A stretch of DNA of 64,000 nucleotides from Modicisalibacter muralis (GTDB lineage Bacteria; Pseudomonadota; Gammaproteobacteria; Pseudomonadales; Halomonadaceae), in the NCBI RefSeq assembly GCF_900102945.1, contig NZ_FNGI01000001.1, forward strand, positions 372,001 to 436,000, in the 5' to 3' direction. A model generated the notes under the pieces. That model had not been told where the DNA came from. It searched no databases and saw nothing but the letters and a program-made list of their open reading frames with translations. Positions 51,262 through 62,043 of the stretch are shown here, piece after piece. The position numbers were made by a program, and so were the translations under genes. Position 1 is the stretch's first letter, and each line of letters starts with the position of its first letter.

Positions 51262-53187
51262 ATGTTGCTACCCTGTAAGACTCGACGAATTGAATCCAAT
51301 GGTTTTTCCCTGCGCTTGCGTCGCCAGTCGCTGACCGTGTTGATTGGGCTGGCGATGATCCCCAGCGGGGCATCGGCCTATTCGCAGATGATCGTGTTCG
51401 GCGACAGCCTGAGCGATTCGGGGCAGTTTCCCGATGTACAGCGCATCGCCGCCGGCGAGATCGGCAGCCTGCGCTTCACCAATCGCGAGGGGCCAACGTA
51501 TCTGGCGCCATCGCCCTATGGCGAGGTCAGCACTCAGCGTTTGGCCGATGCGCTGGGCCTGGGGCCGCTACTGCCGTCCACGTCGATCGTGCGCGAACAG
51601 GTGGGGCTGCCCGATGGCACCAACTACGCCACCGGTGCCTATACTACCGATGACATTCTGGCGTCGATTACCCAGCCGGATGGATCGGTGGTCGATGCCG
51701 GCGTCGCGTCGCGCACCCGTGACGGTTACCTGGTCAGCGTGGGCGCGGCCGACCCGGATGCGCTGTATTACATCAACGGCGGGGGTAACGATTTTCTCGA
51801 TGGCGATGTGACCAGCCCTGCCGATGCGGCGGCTAGCGCGAGTACCTTGGCCGCCGGTATCGATGCGCTGGTCGCGGCGGGCGCCCAGACCATCGTGGTC
51901 TCGAATTTGCCGGATGTCGGCGCCACGCCGGCCGGCTTGGGTAGCGGCAATCGCGCGGCATTTTCGGCGCTCGGGCAGGTATTCAACCAGACGCTCGGCG
52001 AGCGCCTGGCGGTTTACGACGGTCAGGTGGATATCATCCGCTTGAATGTCCCCGCGTTGTTCGACGAGGTGCTTGCCGCGCCGGCGGATTTCGGTCTGGC
52101 CACCAATGTGCCGCTCACCGATGTCTGCTTCAGCGATCCACTCTGTGATGTCACACCTTTTGGCCTGGCCGCGGGCAACCCCGATCCCAGCAAGCTGTTG
52201 TTTAATGACGCGGTACACCCGACCACGACAGGCCAGGAAATTCTCGCCGACTACGCCTTCGCCCTCATCGAAGCGCCCTATACCCTGTCGCTGGCCGGTG
52301 AACTGACCAGCGGTGCCTTGAATGCCCAGCAGCAGTCGATCGTCAATGAGTTGCGCCCGGGTATGCAAAGCGATGGCGTGCGCCTGTTCGTGCATGGCGA
52401 TCATCGCAGCGACCAGCCCAGCGGCTTCAGCGAGGATGGCACGCCGGAGGCGACGCAAAGCGGTGCCGGTGTCGGCGTGGTAGTGCCGCTCGGGCAGGGT
52501 TGGCTGGGCGCGGCGGTGACCCAGCGCGAAGCCGATATGGACGATCCGGCGCAGTTCGAACTCGAGGGCCAGGCGTTCAGTCTGTTCGCCCGGCAGCATC
52601 TGGGTCGGGTCGGCGTGCAGGCGATCGTCAGCCGGGGCGACTTCGATCTCGACCTGGACCGACAGGTAACGCTGGGAATGGCCGAGCGCACATTGCGGGG
52701 TGAATCCGATGCCGATGGCTGGGCCGCCGAGCTGCGTGTCGACTACCGGCTGACGGCGAGCGACTCGCCCTGGTACACCGCGCCCTTCGTTGCCTATCGT
52801 CACATCGACGGTGAAATCGACGGCTATCGCGAGCAGGGTTCGGCGGCCAATGCGCTGATCGTTTCGGATCAGGACGTCGAGCAGCGTAGCGCGGAGCTGG
52901 GCCTGATGGTGGATCGCTCGCTCGAGGGCGGCTTTGGCCTGTTCGGTGAACTCGCCTGGGGCGAGTATCTGGAAAACGAGCGCGACGGCGCCGAGGTGCG
53001 GCTGGCATCGTTGCCGACCAATAGCTGGTCGGGTGAAACCGTTGAGCGCGAAGACGACCATTACCTGCGCTTCGATGCCGGCGTGCGTGTCAAGCTGGGC
53101 GACGCCATGCTGCACGCCGGTGCGGGCGTGCAGGGCTGGGATGAACTGACGCCGCACTTTCAGGTGGGAGCGGGTTTCACGTTCTAA
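51262..53187 (+). CDS. GDSL-family autotransporter esterase (EstA-like)
   Basis: 641-residue outer-membrane esterase/lipase. A signal peptide (~1-39, with an extended basic start) precedes a passenger with the GDSL blocks: MIVFGDSLSDSG (Ser nucleophile, ~51), the NGGGNDFL oxyanion block (~173), and FNDAVHPTTTGQ (~314; Asp and His). From ~375 to the end is a beta-barrel translocator (alternating strands, last residues QVGAGFTF with terminal Phe). Same architecture as Pseudomonas EstA and Serratia EstA. Start is ATG 51262; the next ATG (LRLRRQSL region) is less well placed. A perfect palindrome terminator follows. Confidence 0.9.
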   Translation: MLLPCKTRRIESNGFSLRLRRQSLTVLIGLAMIPSGASAYSQMIVFGDSLSDSGQFPDVQRIAAGEIGSLRFTNREGPTYLAPSPYGEVSTQRLADALGLGPLLPSTSIVREQVGLPDGTNYATGAYTTDDILASITQPDGSVVDAGVASRTRDGYLVSVGAADPDALYYINGGGNDFLDGDVTSPADAAASASTLAAGIDALVAAGAQTIVVSNLPDVGATPAGLGSGNRAAFSALGQVFNQTLGERLAVYDGQVDIIRLNVPALFDEVLAAPADFGLATNVPLTDVCFSDPLCDVTPFGLAAGNPDPSKLLFNDAVHPTTTGQEILADYAFALIEAPYTLSLAGELTSGALNAQQQSIVNELRPGMQSDGVRLFVHGDHRSDQPSGFSEDGTPEATQSGAGVGVVVPLGQGWLGAAVTQREADMDDPAQFELEGQAFSLFARQHLGRVGVQAIVSRGDFDLDLDRQVTLGMAERTLRGESDADGWAAELRVDYRLTASDSPWYTAPFVAYRHIDGEIDGYREQGSAANALIVSDQDVEQRSAELGLMVDRSLEGGFGLFGELAWGEYLENERDGAEVRLASLPTNSWSGETVEREDDHYLRFDAGVRVKLGDAMLHAGAGVQGWDELTPHFQVGAGFTF

Positions 53188-53250
53188 GGAACCGCTGCCT
53201 AAATGCCTGCTCGGCGATTTATTCAGCGATTCCCTAACGCTTGGCGGAAA

Positions 53251-53284
53251 CAAACACGGCCCTGCAATTGCAGGGCCGTGTTTG
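53251..53284. terminator. 34-bp palindromic bidirectional terminator
   Basis: The 34 bp are a perfect palindrome: a 15-bp stem with a 4-nt loop, A-rich on the left and T-rich on the right, between the convergent esterase and purN genes. Serves either strand. Confidence 0.88.
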
Positions 53285-53301
53285 TTCGTGCAGGACAGGC
53301 T

Positions 53302-54069
53302 TCAGTCGTCCTCGTCCTGGTTTTCATCCCGATCTTCATCAAGGTCTTCGGCGGCATCCTCGTGAGAAAGACGCATGCCCTGCGGCGGTAGCGCCATGCC
53401 ATCCAGGGTTGCCCCTTTGGGCCCGAGTTGCAGGCGGCCTTCAAGGAACCAGCGCACGGCGATGGGGTAGATGAGATGCTCGCGGGCGTGGATCTTCTCG
53501 ATCACGTCTTCCTGGCTATCGCCGGGATGAATCTTCAGCGCGGCTTGCATCACCACCGGGCCACCATCGAGCTCCTCGGTGACGAAATGCACGCTGACAC
53601 CATGCTCTTCGCCACCATCGGCGAGTACCCTGGCGTGGGTGTTGAGCCCTTGGTAGGCCGGTAGCAGCGAAGGATGGATGTTCAGCAGGCGCCCATGAAA
53701 ACGATGCACGAACAGTGGCGTGAGAATGCGCATGAAGCCGGCCAGCACGATCAGGTCGGGCTCGTGGCGCTCGATGACCTTGATCAAGGCGCCGTCGAAG
53801 GCCTCGCGACTGTCATATTCGTTATGCGGCAGGGCCACGGCGTCGATCTCGGCGTCGCGAGCGCGCTTCAAACCGTAGGCATCGACCTTGTTGGAGATTA
53901 CCGCGACGATCTCGCCGCCCAACTCGCCGTAGGACTGGGCATCGATCAGCGCTTGCAGGTTGCTGCCGTTGCCCGAGATCAACACCACCACGCGCGGCGT
54001 ATCGGCCTGTTCGGCCTCGAAGCCGTTGAGGGTGTCGCTGGCCGGGCTGTCGTGGGTCGTGTCGCTCAT
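53302..54069 (-). CDS. purN: Phosphoribosylglycinamide formyltransferase 1 with an acidic tail
   Basis: Third enzyme of de novo purine synthesis; transfers formyl from 10-formyl-THF to GAR. The core is complete: [19 protein letters not shown] (~26-44), [31 protein letters not shown] (catalytic His/Asn/Asp region ~130-150) and [14 protein letters not shown]. It has 255 residues against 212 in E. coli: a 24-residue N-terminal extension and a C-terminal tail with very many Asp/Glu (from [17 protein letters not shown]). It overlaps the purM stop by 4 bp. Confidence 0.93.
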   Translation of the reverse strand: MSDTTHDSPASDTLNGFEAEQADTPRVVVLISGNGSNLQALIDAQSYGELGGEIVAVISNKVDAYGLKRARDAEIDAVALPHNEYDSREAFDGALIKVIERHEPDLIVLAGFMRILTPLFVHRFHGRLLNIHPSLLPAYQGLNTHARVLADGGEEHGVSVHFVTEELDGGPVVMQAALKIHPGDSQEDVIEKIHAREHLIYPIAVRWFLEGRLQLGPKGATLDGMALPPQGMRLSHEDAAEDLDEDRDENQDEDD

Positions 54070-55148
54070 CCCTTGAGGTTCTCCAGACGCACTTGCTCCT
54101 CGCCGCCCTGGCGAGTGACGATCTCGCCGAGTTGGACGACGCGTTCGCCGGCGGCCTCTAGGTGCCGCTTGGCAGCCTCGGCCTGGGCGGCGGATACCAC
54201 CACGATCATGCCGATACCGCAGTTGAGCACGCGGTGCATTTCATGCTCGCTGACGTTGCCCTGGCGTTGCAGCCAATCGAACACCGCCGGGCGCTGCCAG
54301 GCGCCGGCGTCGATGCATGCGGTCAGCTCGTTGGGGAGCACTCGCGGCACGTTCTCGAGCAGACCGCCACCGGTGATGTGCGACAGTGCATGCACATCGA
54401 CGCCGCTATCCCGTATCAGCGACAGCAGCGGCTTGACGTAGATGCGCGTGGGCGCGAGCAGGGCGTCGCCAAGCTTCTGGCCGTCGAGGTCGGTGTCGAG
54501 ATCGGCGCCGCTGACTTCGAGAATCTTGCGAATCAGCGAATAGCCGTTGGAGTGCGGGCCGGAGGAGGCCAGGCCGAGCAGCACATCGCCCTCGGCGACC
54601 TTGCTGCCATCGAGAATCTTCGATTTTTCGACCACGCCGACACAGAAGCCGGCCAGGTCGTAGTCGCTGCCTGCGTACATGCCGGGCATTTCGGCGGTTT
54701 CGCCGCCCACCAGCGCGCAACCGGCTTGCAGGCAACCCTCGCCGATGCCGGTCACGACGTCGGCGGCGATGTCCACATCCAGCTTGCCCGTGGCATAGTA
54801 GTCGAGAAATTGCAGCGGCTCGGCGCCGGCGACCACCAGATCGTTGACGCACATCGCCACCAGGTCGATGCCGATGGTGTCGTGGCGATCGAGATCCATG
54901 GCCAGACGCAGCTTGGTGCCTACGCCATCGGTACCGGTGACCAATACCGGTTCGCGGTAGCCACTGGGCAGCTCGCACAGCGCGCCGAAGCCACCCAATC
55001 CACCCATTACCTCGGGGCGGGTGGTACGCTTGGCGACACCCTTGATGCGCTCCACCAGGGCATTGCCGGCATCGATGTCTACCCCGGCATCCTTGTAGCT
55101 CAATGAGGGCGAAGCAGAATCGGGGTTGTCGGAAGCGCTGCGGGTCAT
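54066..55148 (-). CDS. purM: Phosphoribosylformylglycinamidine cyclo-ligase (AIR synthetase)
   Basis: Converts FGAM to AIR with ATP in purine synthesis. 360 residues: [70 protein letters not shown] and [20 protein letters not shown]. Start at [10 protein letters not shown] gives ~10 extra N-terminal residues, common in this family. A possible extended -10 for the operon is at 55220-55228. purN is translationally coupled downstream. Confidence 0.96.
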   Translation of the reverse strand: MTRSASDNPDSASPSLSYKDAGVDIDAGNALVERIKGVAKRTTRPEVMGGLGGFGALCELPSGYREPVLVTGTDGVGTKLRLAMDLDRHDTIGIDLVAMCVNDLVVAGAEPLQFLDYYATGKLDVDIAADVVTGIGEGCLQAGCALVGGETAEMPGMYAGSDYDLAGFCVGVVEKSKILDGSKVAEGDVLLGLASSGPHSNGYSLIRKILEVSGADLDTDLDGQKLGDALLAPTRIYVKPLLSLIRDSGVDVHALSHITGGGLLENVPRVLPNELTACIDAGAWQRPAVFDWLQRQGNVSEHEMHRVLNCGIGMIVVVSAAQAEAAKRHLEAAGERVVQLGEIVTRQGGEEQVRLENLKG

Positions 55149-55219
55149 GGCAAGTCCTGTGATAGATAGCTGTTAATGGCTGTCGTAAGTCGAGAATAGC
55201 CCGAGGTAAGAGGGCGCGC

Positions 55220-55228
55220 ATTGTAACA
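55220..55228 (-). promoter_or_regulatory. purM: Candidate extended -10 for purMN
   Basis: TGTTACAAT on the minus strand (plus 55220-55228), an extended -10, about 75 bp upstream of the purM ATG; no clear -35. Confidence 0.35.
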
Positions 55229-55339
55229 TCGCTGCCATTGGGGATGCACCGCTGGGCGCGAGCTCGCCGTCAAGATGAGTGTCGCGGCTCTTTTTCGTTC
55301 ATCGCGAGCTTTTCATCATAAGCAATTAGGGAACCGAGC

Positions 55340-56416
55340 ATGACGCGAGTACAAGTCTGGACCCTGCTGTGCCTGGCCGCGCTAGTGTGGCTGCTGATGC
55401 AACTGGGTCCGATCATGATGCCTTTCGTCGTCAGCATGATCTTCGCCTATCTCGGCGACCCGCTGACCGACTGGCTTGAGTCCCGGGGCTTGTCGCGGCG
55501 CCTGGCGGTGAGCGTGGTCTTTCTGGTGCTGTCATTGGTTCTGACCATGGCTGTTTTGGTACTGATTCCACTGCTCTGGCGCCAGTTGGTGCAGTTGATT
55601 GCCGCGCTGCCGGATATTTTCAACTGGGTGCAGACCACGGTGCTGCCTTGGGTGCGCTCGGTGACGGGGCTCGATTTTTCCACCGATTTCGATCAGTTGC
55701 GTGTCGCGCTGATGGCCAACTGGAAGGAGACCGGTACCTACGCCGCGCTGGTGCTGGCGCAGGTTTCCAAGTCGGGCCTGGCGTTCATGTTATGGATCGC
55801 CAATCTGGCGTTGATTCCCGTGGTGACCTTCTATCTGCTGCTCGACTGGGACCGCCTGAAGCGGCGCATTCGCAATCTACTGCCGAGACGCTATGAGCCG
55901 ACGGTGACCCAGCTGGCCGTTCAGTGCGACGAAGTGCTGTCGGCGTTCCTGCGCGGTCAGCTATTGGTCATGTTGAGCCTGGGTCTTGTCTATGCGGTGG
56001 GGCTTACGCTGCTCGGCGTGCAGTTCGGCGTATTGATCGGCCTGGTGGCTGGCCTGGCGAGTATCGTGCCTTACCTTGGGGTGATCGTGGGGTTGGCGAT
56101 TGCCGCCATCGTCGCGTTCTTCCAGTTCGGCGATATATGGCACCTGGTTGGCGTCGGCGCGATCTTCGCGGTGGGTCAGTTACTGGAAGGCACGGTGCTG
56201 CAGCCACTGCTATTGGGCGACAAGATCGGCCTGCATCCGGTGGCGGTGATCTTTGCCGTACTGGCCGGTGGCCAGTTGTTCGGTTTCGTCGGTATCCTGC
56301 TGGCTTTGCCGGTTGCCGCGATCGTCATGGTGCTATTGCGCTATCTACACGATCGCTACAAGAGCAGCACGTTATACGATTCCGCCATGCATCGTGATGG
56401 TGACGAGGAAAGCTGA
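55340..56416 (+). CDS. perM: AI-2E family transporter (PerM-like)
   Basis: 358-residue membrane protein with about eight hydrophobic segments. Family landmarks are ALVWLLMQLGPIMMPFVVSM, FAYLGDPLTDWLESRGLSRR, YLLLDWDRLKRRIRNLLPRR, VLSAFLRGQLLVMLSLGLVY, and VPYLGVIVGLAIAAIVAF. Relatives export AI-2 in E. coli (TqsA) or other molecules; the PerM role is unclear. The hda gene begins at its stop (TGATG), so they are coupled. Its position between purM and hda is conserved in many gammaproteobacteria. Confidence 0.92.
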   Translation: MTRVQVWTLLCLAALVWLLMQLGPIMMPFVVSMIFAYLGDPLTDWLESRGLSRRLAVSVVFLVLSLVLTMAVLVLIPLLWRQLVQLIAALPDIFNWVQTTVLPWVRSVTGLDFSTDFDQLRVALMANWKETGTYAALVLAQVSKSGLAFMLWIANLALIPVVTFYLLLDWDRLKRRIRNLLPRRYEPTVTQLAVQCDEVLSAFLRGQLLVMLSLGLVYAVGLTLLGVQFGVLIGLVAGLASIVPYLGVIVGLAIAAIVAFFQFGDIWHLVGVGAIFAVGQLLEGTVLQPLLLGDKIGLHPVAVIFAVLAGGQLFGFVGILLALPVAAIVMVLLRYLHDRYKSSTLYDSAMHRDGDEES

Positions 56417-57117
56417 TGAGCACTGGGCCTGCGCAGCTTCCGCTGGGTGTCGGGTTACGCGATGACGCGACCTTCGGCAATTTTCTGCCGAGTGGCAACG
56501 CCACCTTGGTGGCGGCGTTGCAACGCCAGCTCGGCGACGATGGAGAAGCGTTCATCTACTTGTGGGGCGGCGAGGGTTCGGGACGCAGCCATCTGTTGCA
56601 GGCCGCCTGCCACGAGGCGAGCGATCGCGATAAGCGCGCGCTCTACCTGCCACTGGGCGAGCTTGGGCATTTTCCGCCCCACGTGCTCGAGGATATCGAA
56701 CGCCTCGATCTGGTGGTGATCGACGACCTTGACGCCGTGGTTGGCCGCAAGCGCTGGGAGGAGGGCCTTTTCCATGCCTTCAATCGTCTGCGCGATGCGG
56801 GCAAGTGCCTGGTTATCGCGGCCGGCGCGTCGCCGCGTCAACTCGGTGTCGAACTGGCCGATCTCGCCTCGCGCCTGACCTGGGGCATGACGTTTCACAT
56901 CGAACGCCTCGACGACGATGGCCGCTTCGAAGCCTTGCAGTTGCGCGCTCGCATGCGCGGCATGAAGCTCCCCGACGACGTCACGCGTTACATCCTGCAT
57001 CGTGGTCCGCGTCGGCTCGCCGAGTTGTTTGATGCTCTCGAGCGCCTCGATCGCGCTTCACTTTCGGCCCAGCGCAAGTTGACCATTCCGTTCGTCAAAC
57101 AGGCGCTAGGCTGGTAA
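56416..57117 (+). CDS. hda: DnaA regulatory inactivator Hda
   Basis: 233-residue AAA+ DnaA-like protein that, with the sliding clamp, stimulates ATP hydrolysis by DnaA to limit re-initiation. The N-terminal AQLPLGVGLRDDATFGNFLP holds a clamp-binding-like QLPLGV. Walker A variant WGGEGSGRSHLLQAA (~49-63), Walker B LVVIDDLDAVVG (~98) and a C-terminal box VII/VIII FHIERLDDDGR are present. Start overlaps the perM stop. Family length 233, typical. Confidence 0.94.
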   Translation: MSTGPAQLPLGVGLRDDATFGNFLPSGNATLVAALQRQLGDDGEAFIYLWGGEGSGRSHLLQAACHEASDRDKRALYLPLGELGHFPPHVLEDIERLDLVVIDDLDAVVGRKRWEEGLFHAFNRLRDAGKCLVIAAGASPRQLGVELADLASRLTWGMTFHIERLDDDGRFEALQLRARMRGMKLPDDVTRYILHRGPRRLAELFDALERLDRASLSAQRKLTIPFVKQALGW

Positions 57118-57122
57118 CAAGC

Positions 57123-57638
57123 CTAACGGGACAGGCTGACCTCCAGGGTCTCACCCTCGCTGAGCGATATCTGGTTGATGATGATACGACGCTCGCTCCC
57201 GGGCGGCTTGACGCTGCCGGCGATATAGAAGACCCCGGCTGGCAGGCCGGTGGCCTGGAAATAGCCCCGCGCATCGGTGGTGACGTAGTGGGTGTACTCA
57301 CGGGCGCGAGGGTCGGCCGGCTCGACCGCCCGGCCCGACAGCGCGACTTCCGCCGCCTCGGCCGAGTACGCGGTTGCCGGCGCGATCGAGACGGTTTCGC
57401 CCGCGCCGGGAACCACGCCACTGCTCGTTTCGAGGAACAGCCGCCCGCTGACCGTGGCGGTGCCGGTCTTGTCGAGCTTGGCATATTCCTGTGCGGGAAA
57501 GGGCACTTGCCTTTCGACACGCTGCGGGACTCCTTCACCCAGATCCTCGACTTCCGGCGGGCCAGAAGGGCCCGGGCCGATGGCCTGGCAACCGGCCAAT
57601 ATCAACCCCAGAACGACGATGGCTATCCTTTTGCCCAT
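57123..57638 (-). CDS. Lipoprotein with a carboxypeptidase-regulatory-like fold
   Basis: 171 residues. The signal MGKRIAIVVLGLILAGC is a clear lipobox (LAGC; Cys17 lipidated, followed by Gln, so outer-membrane sorting is expected). The mature part has TVSGRLFLETSSG, TDARGYFQATGLPAGVFYIA and a final SLSEGETLEVSL, an immunoglobulin-like/transthyretin-like fold of the CarboxypepD_reg type. Function unknown. It is convergent with hda, 5 bp apart. Confidence 0.75.
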   Translation of the reverse strand: MGKRIAIVVLGLILAGCQAIGPGPSGPPEVEDLGEGVPQRVERQVPFPAQEYAKLDKTGTATVSGRLFLETSSGVVPGAGETVSIAPATAYSAEAAEVALSGRAVEPADPRAREYTHYVTTDARGYFQATGLPAGVFYIAGSVKPPGSERRIIINQISLSEGETLEVSLSR

Positions 57639-57775
57639 GACTTGCTCCCTTGACTCTTGATTGGCTTGAAAGTGCTTGATGTTAGCGCAATGGTAAAGGG
57701 TGGTGGCGGTGCCGGGCTATGCCAATGATGGTGATCGTCGCTTGATCCGCCTCAACTTGTGACAAGGAGGGCGTC

Positions 57776-59151
<1,376 letters not shown>

Positions 59152-59155
<4 letters not shown>

Positions 59156-60225
59156 CAGGCGTCGCCATCGCCACGTTGCTTGGCTTCCTTGATGGTTTCG
59201 GCGGCGTCGCGGCGTTCCTCGGCATCGGCCTCGGGAGGGTCGTTCTCGTCGGCGCGCGCCGGGCGATAACACAGCGTGGCGAGAATCGGGAAGTGGTCGG
59301 AGCCGAAGGGCTTTAGCCGGCGCATCCGGGCCAATGTGAAATGCTCGCTGATGAAGATATGGTCGAGTGGCCAACGCATGAACGGATAGCTGGCATGGAA
59401 GGTGCTGAACATGCCACGCCCGCGGCGCGGATCGAGCATGCCGCTGACACGACAGAAGCGCCGGGTGGTGCGTGACCAGGCCACGTCGTTGAGATCGCCG
59501 ACCAGCAAGGTGGGCTGTTCGTGCTGATGAATGTCCTTGCCAACCAGTAGCAACTCGGCATCGCGCCATAGCGACTCTTCGCTTTCGCCGGGCGCTGGAG
59601 GGCGAGGGTGCATCGCATGCAGGCGAATGCGTGCGCCGCACTCCATGCGCAGCCAGGTATGAATCGAGGGAATATCGCTCTGGATCAGCCATTTCACCTC
59701 GGGCTCTTCCAGGGGAACTCGCGAGAACAGGTGCATGCCGTAAAGATTGTCCAGCGGCACCTTGACGCTGTACGGCCATTCGGACTCCAGCGACCATTCG
59801 AGCTGCCGGCCCCACCAGTCATCGGATTCCAGCGTCAGCACCAGGTCGGGCTGGCGTTCGTGAATCTGACGCAGCAGACCCTGGGCATTGCGGTTAGGGG
59901 TCAGCACATTGGCGATCAGCAGGGTGAGACTGCGTCGGCCTTCGCCAGCGTTGGCTGACCTGACCGGTTTCGGCCACAGCGGTGTCCATGGCAGGATATG
60001 CGCACCCTGGACGATGGCCACCAGCAAAAAAGCGGCGATGTCCCACCAGCGCCAGGCAGCGTCGCCGAGGAATATCTGGATCAGGGCGACGGCAATGGCC
60101 AGTGCGGTGAATTGCAGGCGTGGAAAATCGAAACCGCGTACCCACCAATAGCGCAAGCGCAAGAACGGAATCAGCGTGGCGAGCACCAAAGCCGCAGCCA
60201 CGATACTCAAGCCAATATCGAGCAT
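59152..60225 (-). CDS. Membrane-anchored endonuclease/exonuclease/phosphatase (EEP) family protein
   Basis: 357 residues: three membrane segments (~5-20, 38-55, 60-78) and then an EEP domain with LTLLIANVLTPNRN (~98; Asn ligand), PDLVLTLESDDWW (Glu ligand), LHAMHPRPPAPGES (His), LLVGDLNDVAWS (Asp-Asn) and KPFGSDHFPILATL (Asp-His). All ligands are present. Substrate unknown: this type includes phosphodiesterases that act on envelope lipids as well as nucleases. The C-terminal ~30 residues are acidic/charged. Its stop overlaps fumC. Confidence 0.85.
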
Positions 60226-60337
60226 TCCAGTCTCCCGGTGGGGGGTATTCGTATCTTATTGAATAACACGAACGGCACTCGCGAGACAGTATCAAAGAAA
60301 TCACTGCGTCTGGCTTTTGTTACTCACCCCCGCAGGG

Positions 60338-61843
60338 TTACGCGGCTTGATGGCAGCGTCTACCCTCGAGGTAATCGGCCAGGCGTTGGCGCTGGGAGGC
60401 GTCAAGGCGCAGCGTAATCTTGGTGCGTCGCCATGTTATGTCATCGATCTCGCGTGCCCATTCGTTGGCGATCAGGTAGTCGACCTCGCGGCGAACCAGG
60501 CCGCCGCCGAAGTCCTCGCCCAGATCCTCGGCCCCTTGGCAGCCTTCGAGAAAGCCTAGGCACAGGCTACCGTAGCTGGCTGCGTAGCGGCGCGCGCGGG
60601 CTTCGCCAAGGAATGGGTAATCGCGCACCAGGCGCGCGCAAAAGCTGGCTTGAGAATCGATGTTGCCACCCGGTAGCAGTGCCTCGGCGGTCCAGGGCTC
60701 GCCCATGTGCGGCAATAGCGGCTTGAGCTCGCGCAAGGCGGTTTCGGCCAGTTTGCGATAGGTGGTGATCTTGCCGCCGAATACCGAGAGCAGGGGCGCG
60801 CCGTGCGTGTCGAGATCCAGCGTGTAATCGCGGGTCATCGCCGAGGGATCGGCCGATTCGTCGTCACATAGCGGCCGCACGCCGGCGAACGTGGTAATCA
60901 CATCGCCACGCTCGAGCTGCACCTTGAAATGCGCGTTGGTCACTTCAAGCAGGTAGTCGATCTCGCTGTCGTTGGCGCTGACCTTGGCCGGATCGCCCTG
61001 ATAGCGCACATCGGTGGTGCCGATCAGGCTGAAGTCCTGCTCATAGGGCAACACGAAGACGATCCGCCCGTCGCGATTTTGCAGGATGTAGGCGCGCTCG
61101 TCGGTGTTGATGCGCGGCACGACGACATGGCTGCCCTGGATCATGCGGATGCCGTAACGCGATTTGCGCGTCGTGCGGGTGCTGATGAAACTTTCCACCC
61201 AAGGGCCGGCGGCATTGACCAGCGCGCGCGCCCGGCGCTCGAATCGCTCGCCACTGGCGACGTCTTCCAGGGTCAGTCGCCAATGGCCATCTTCATCGCG
61301 GGCCTCGATGCAACGCGTGCGCACCAGGATTTCGGCGCCCTTGTCGCGAGCCTGCAGGGCATTGAGCACCACCAATCGGGCATCATCGACCCAGCAATCC
61401 GAATATTCGAAACCGCGCTTGAAATCGGCCTTGAGCGGGCTTGCGGCGTCGAAGCGCAATCCGCGCGAGCCAGCCAGGCTATCGCGCTTGCCGAGGTTAT
61501 CGTACAGAAATAACCCGGCGCGAATCATCCATGCCGGACGCAGGTGAGCCTGATGCGGCAGAATGAAGCGCAGCGGCCAGACGATATGCGGGGCCTTCTT
61601 CAATAGCACTTCGCGCTCGCGCAGCGCCTCGCGAACCAGGCGAAACTCATAATGCTCCAGATAACGCAGCCCACCGTGAACCAGCTTGCTGCTCGCCGAC
61701 GAAGTCGCCTGAGCCAGGTCGGCCTGCTCGCACAGGCCGACCTTCAAGCCGCGCCCGCTGGCGTCAACGGCGATCCCGACGCCATTGATGCCGCCGCCAA
61801 CGACGAACAGGTCGAGAAGCTCGGATTGCTGCGCTGTAGCCAT
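60338..61843 (-). CDS. glpD: Aerobic glycerol-3-phosphate dehydrogenase
   Basis: 501-residue FAD enzyme, membrane-associated, that oxidises glycerol 3-phosphate to DHAP and passes electrons to ubiquinone. FAD motif LFVVGGGINGVGIAVDASGR (~11-30), ATSSASSKLVHGGLRYLEHYEF (signature, ~47 on), ALVNAAGPWVES and LLSVFGGKITTYRKLAE. Length equals E. coli GlpD. Acts after GlpK. A double palindromic operator (61910-61950) lies 66-107 bp upstream, likely bound by GlpR, encoded 200 bp away. Confidence 0.97.
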   Translation of the reverse strand: MATAQQSELLDLFVVGGGINGVGIAVDASGRGLKVGLCEQADLAQATSSASSKLVHGGLRYLEHYEFRLVREALREREVLLKKAPHIVWPLRFILPHQAHLRPAWMIRAGLFLYDNLGKRDSLAGSRGLRFDAASPLKADFKRGFEYSDCWVDDARLVVLNALQARDKGAEILVRTRCIEARDEDGHWRLTLEDVASGERFERRARALVNAAGPWVESFISTRTTRKSRYGIRMIQGSHVVVPRINTDERAYILQNRDGRIVFVLPYEQDFSLIGTTDVRYQGDPAKVSANDSEIDYLLEVTNAHFKVQLERGDVITTFAGVRPLCDDESADPSAMTRDYTLDLDTHGAPLLSVFGGKITTYRKLAETALRELKPLLPHMGEPWTAEALLPGGNIDSQASFCARLVRDYPFLGEARARRYAASYGSLCLGFLEGCQGAEDLGEDFGGGLVRREVDYLIANEWAREIDDITWRRTKITLRLDASQRQRLADYLEGRRCHQAA

Positions 61844-61909
61844 GGTTCGCTCCGCTGAAATTATCTGCGTCGAATGCGTGATGGTGACGCGCCACGAATC
61901 GACGACAAT

Positions 61910-61950
61910 GATGTTCGTTTTTGAAAATAGCCTAATCGAAAACGAACATC
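61910..61950. promoter_or_regulatory. GlpR-type operator upstream of glpD
   Basis: Perfect 12-bp inverted arms GATGTTCGTTTT (61910-61921) and AAAACGAACATC (61939-61950) with a 17-bp spacer. The core ATGTTCG/CGAACAT matches the half-sites of the E. coli GlpR operator. The arms look like the outer halves of two adjacent operator copies whose inner halves are more degenerate (TGAAAAT, TAATCGAA). Position fits repression of glpD. Confidence 0.6.
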
Positions 61951-62043
61951 AAGGGGCGGTCGGATGGAACGAATACGCGCACGACATGCCGCAACCGGTG
62001 GCAGAGTATGGGGCGTGAAGCGGAGTTGGCGCTAAGGGGCGTT

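Noticed and set aside
51568-53253. 561-codon open frame on the minus strand
   Set aside because: It is antisense to the GDSL autotransporter gene, has a composition typical of shadow frames and no recognisable domain.
55340-56416. perM as a specific AI-2 exporter
   Set aside because: Family includes several exporters; sequence does not show the substrate, so only the family is stated.
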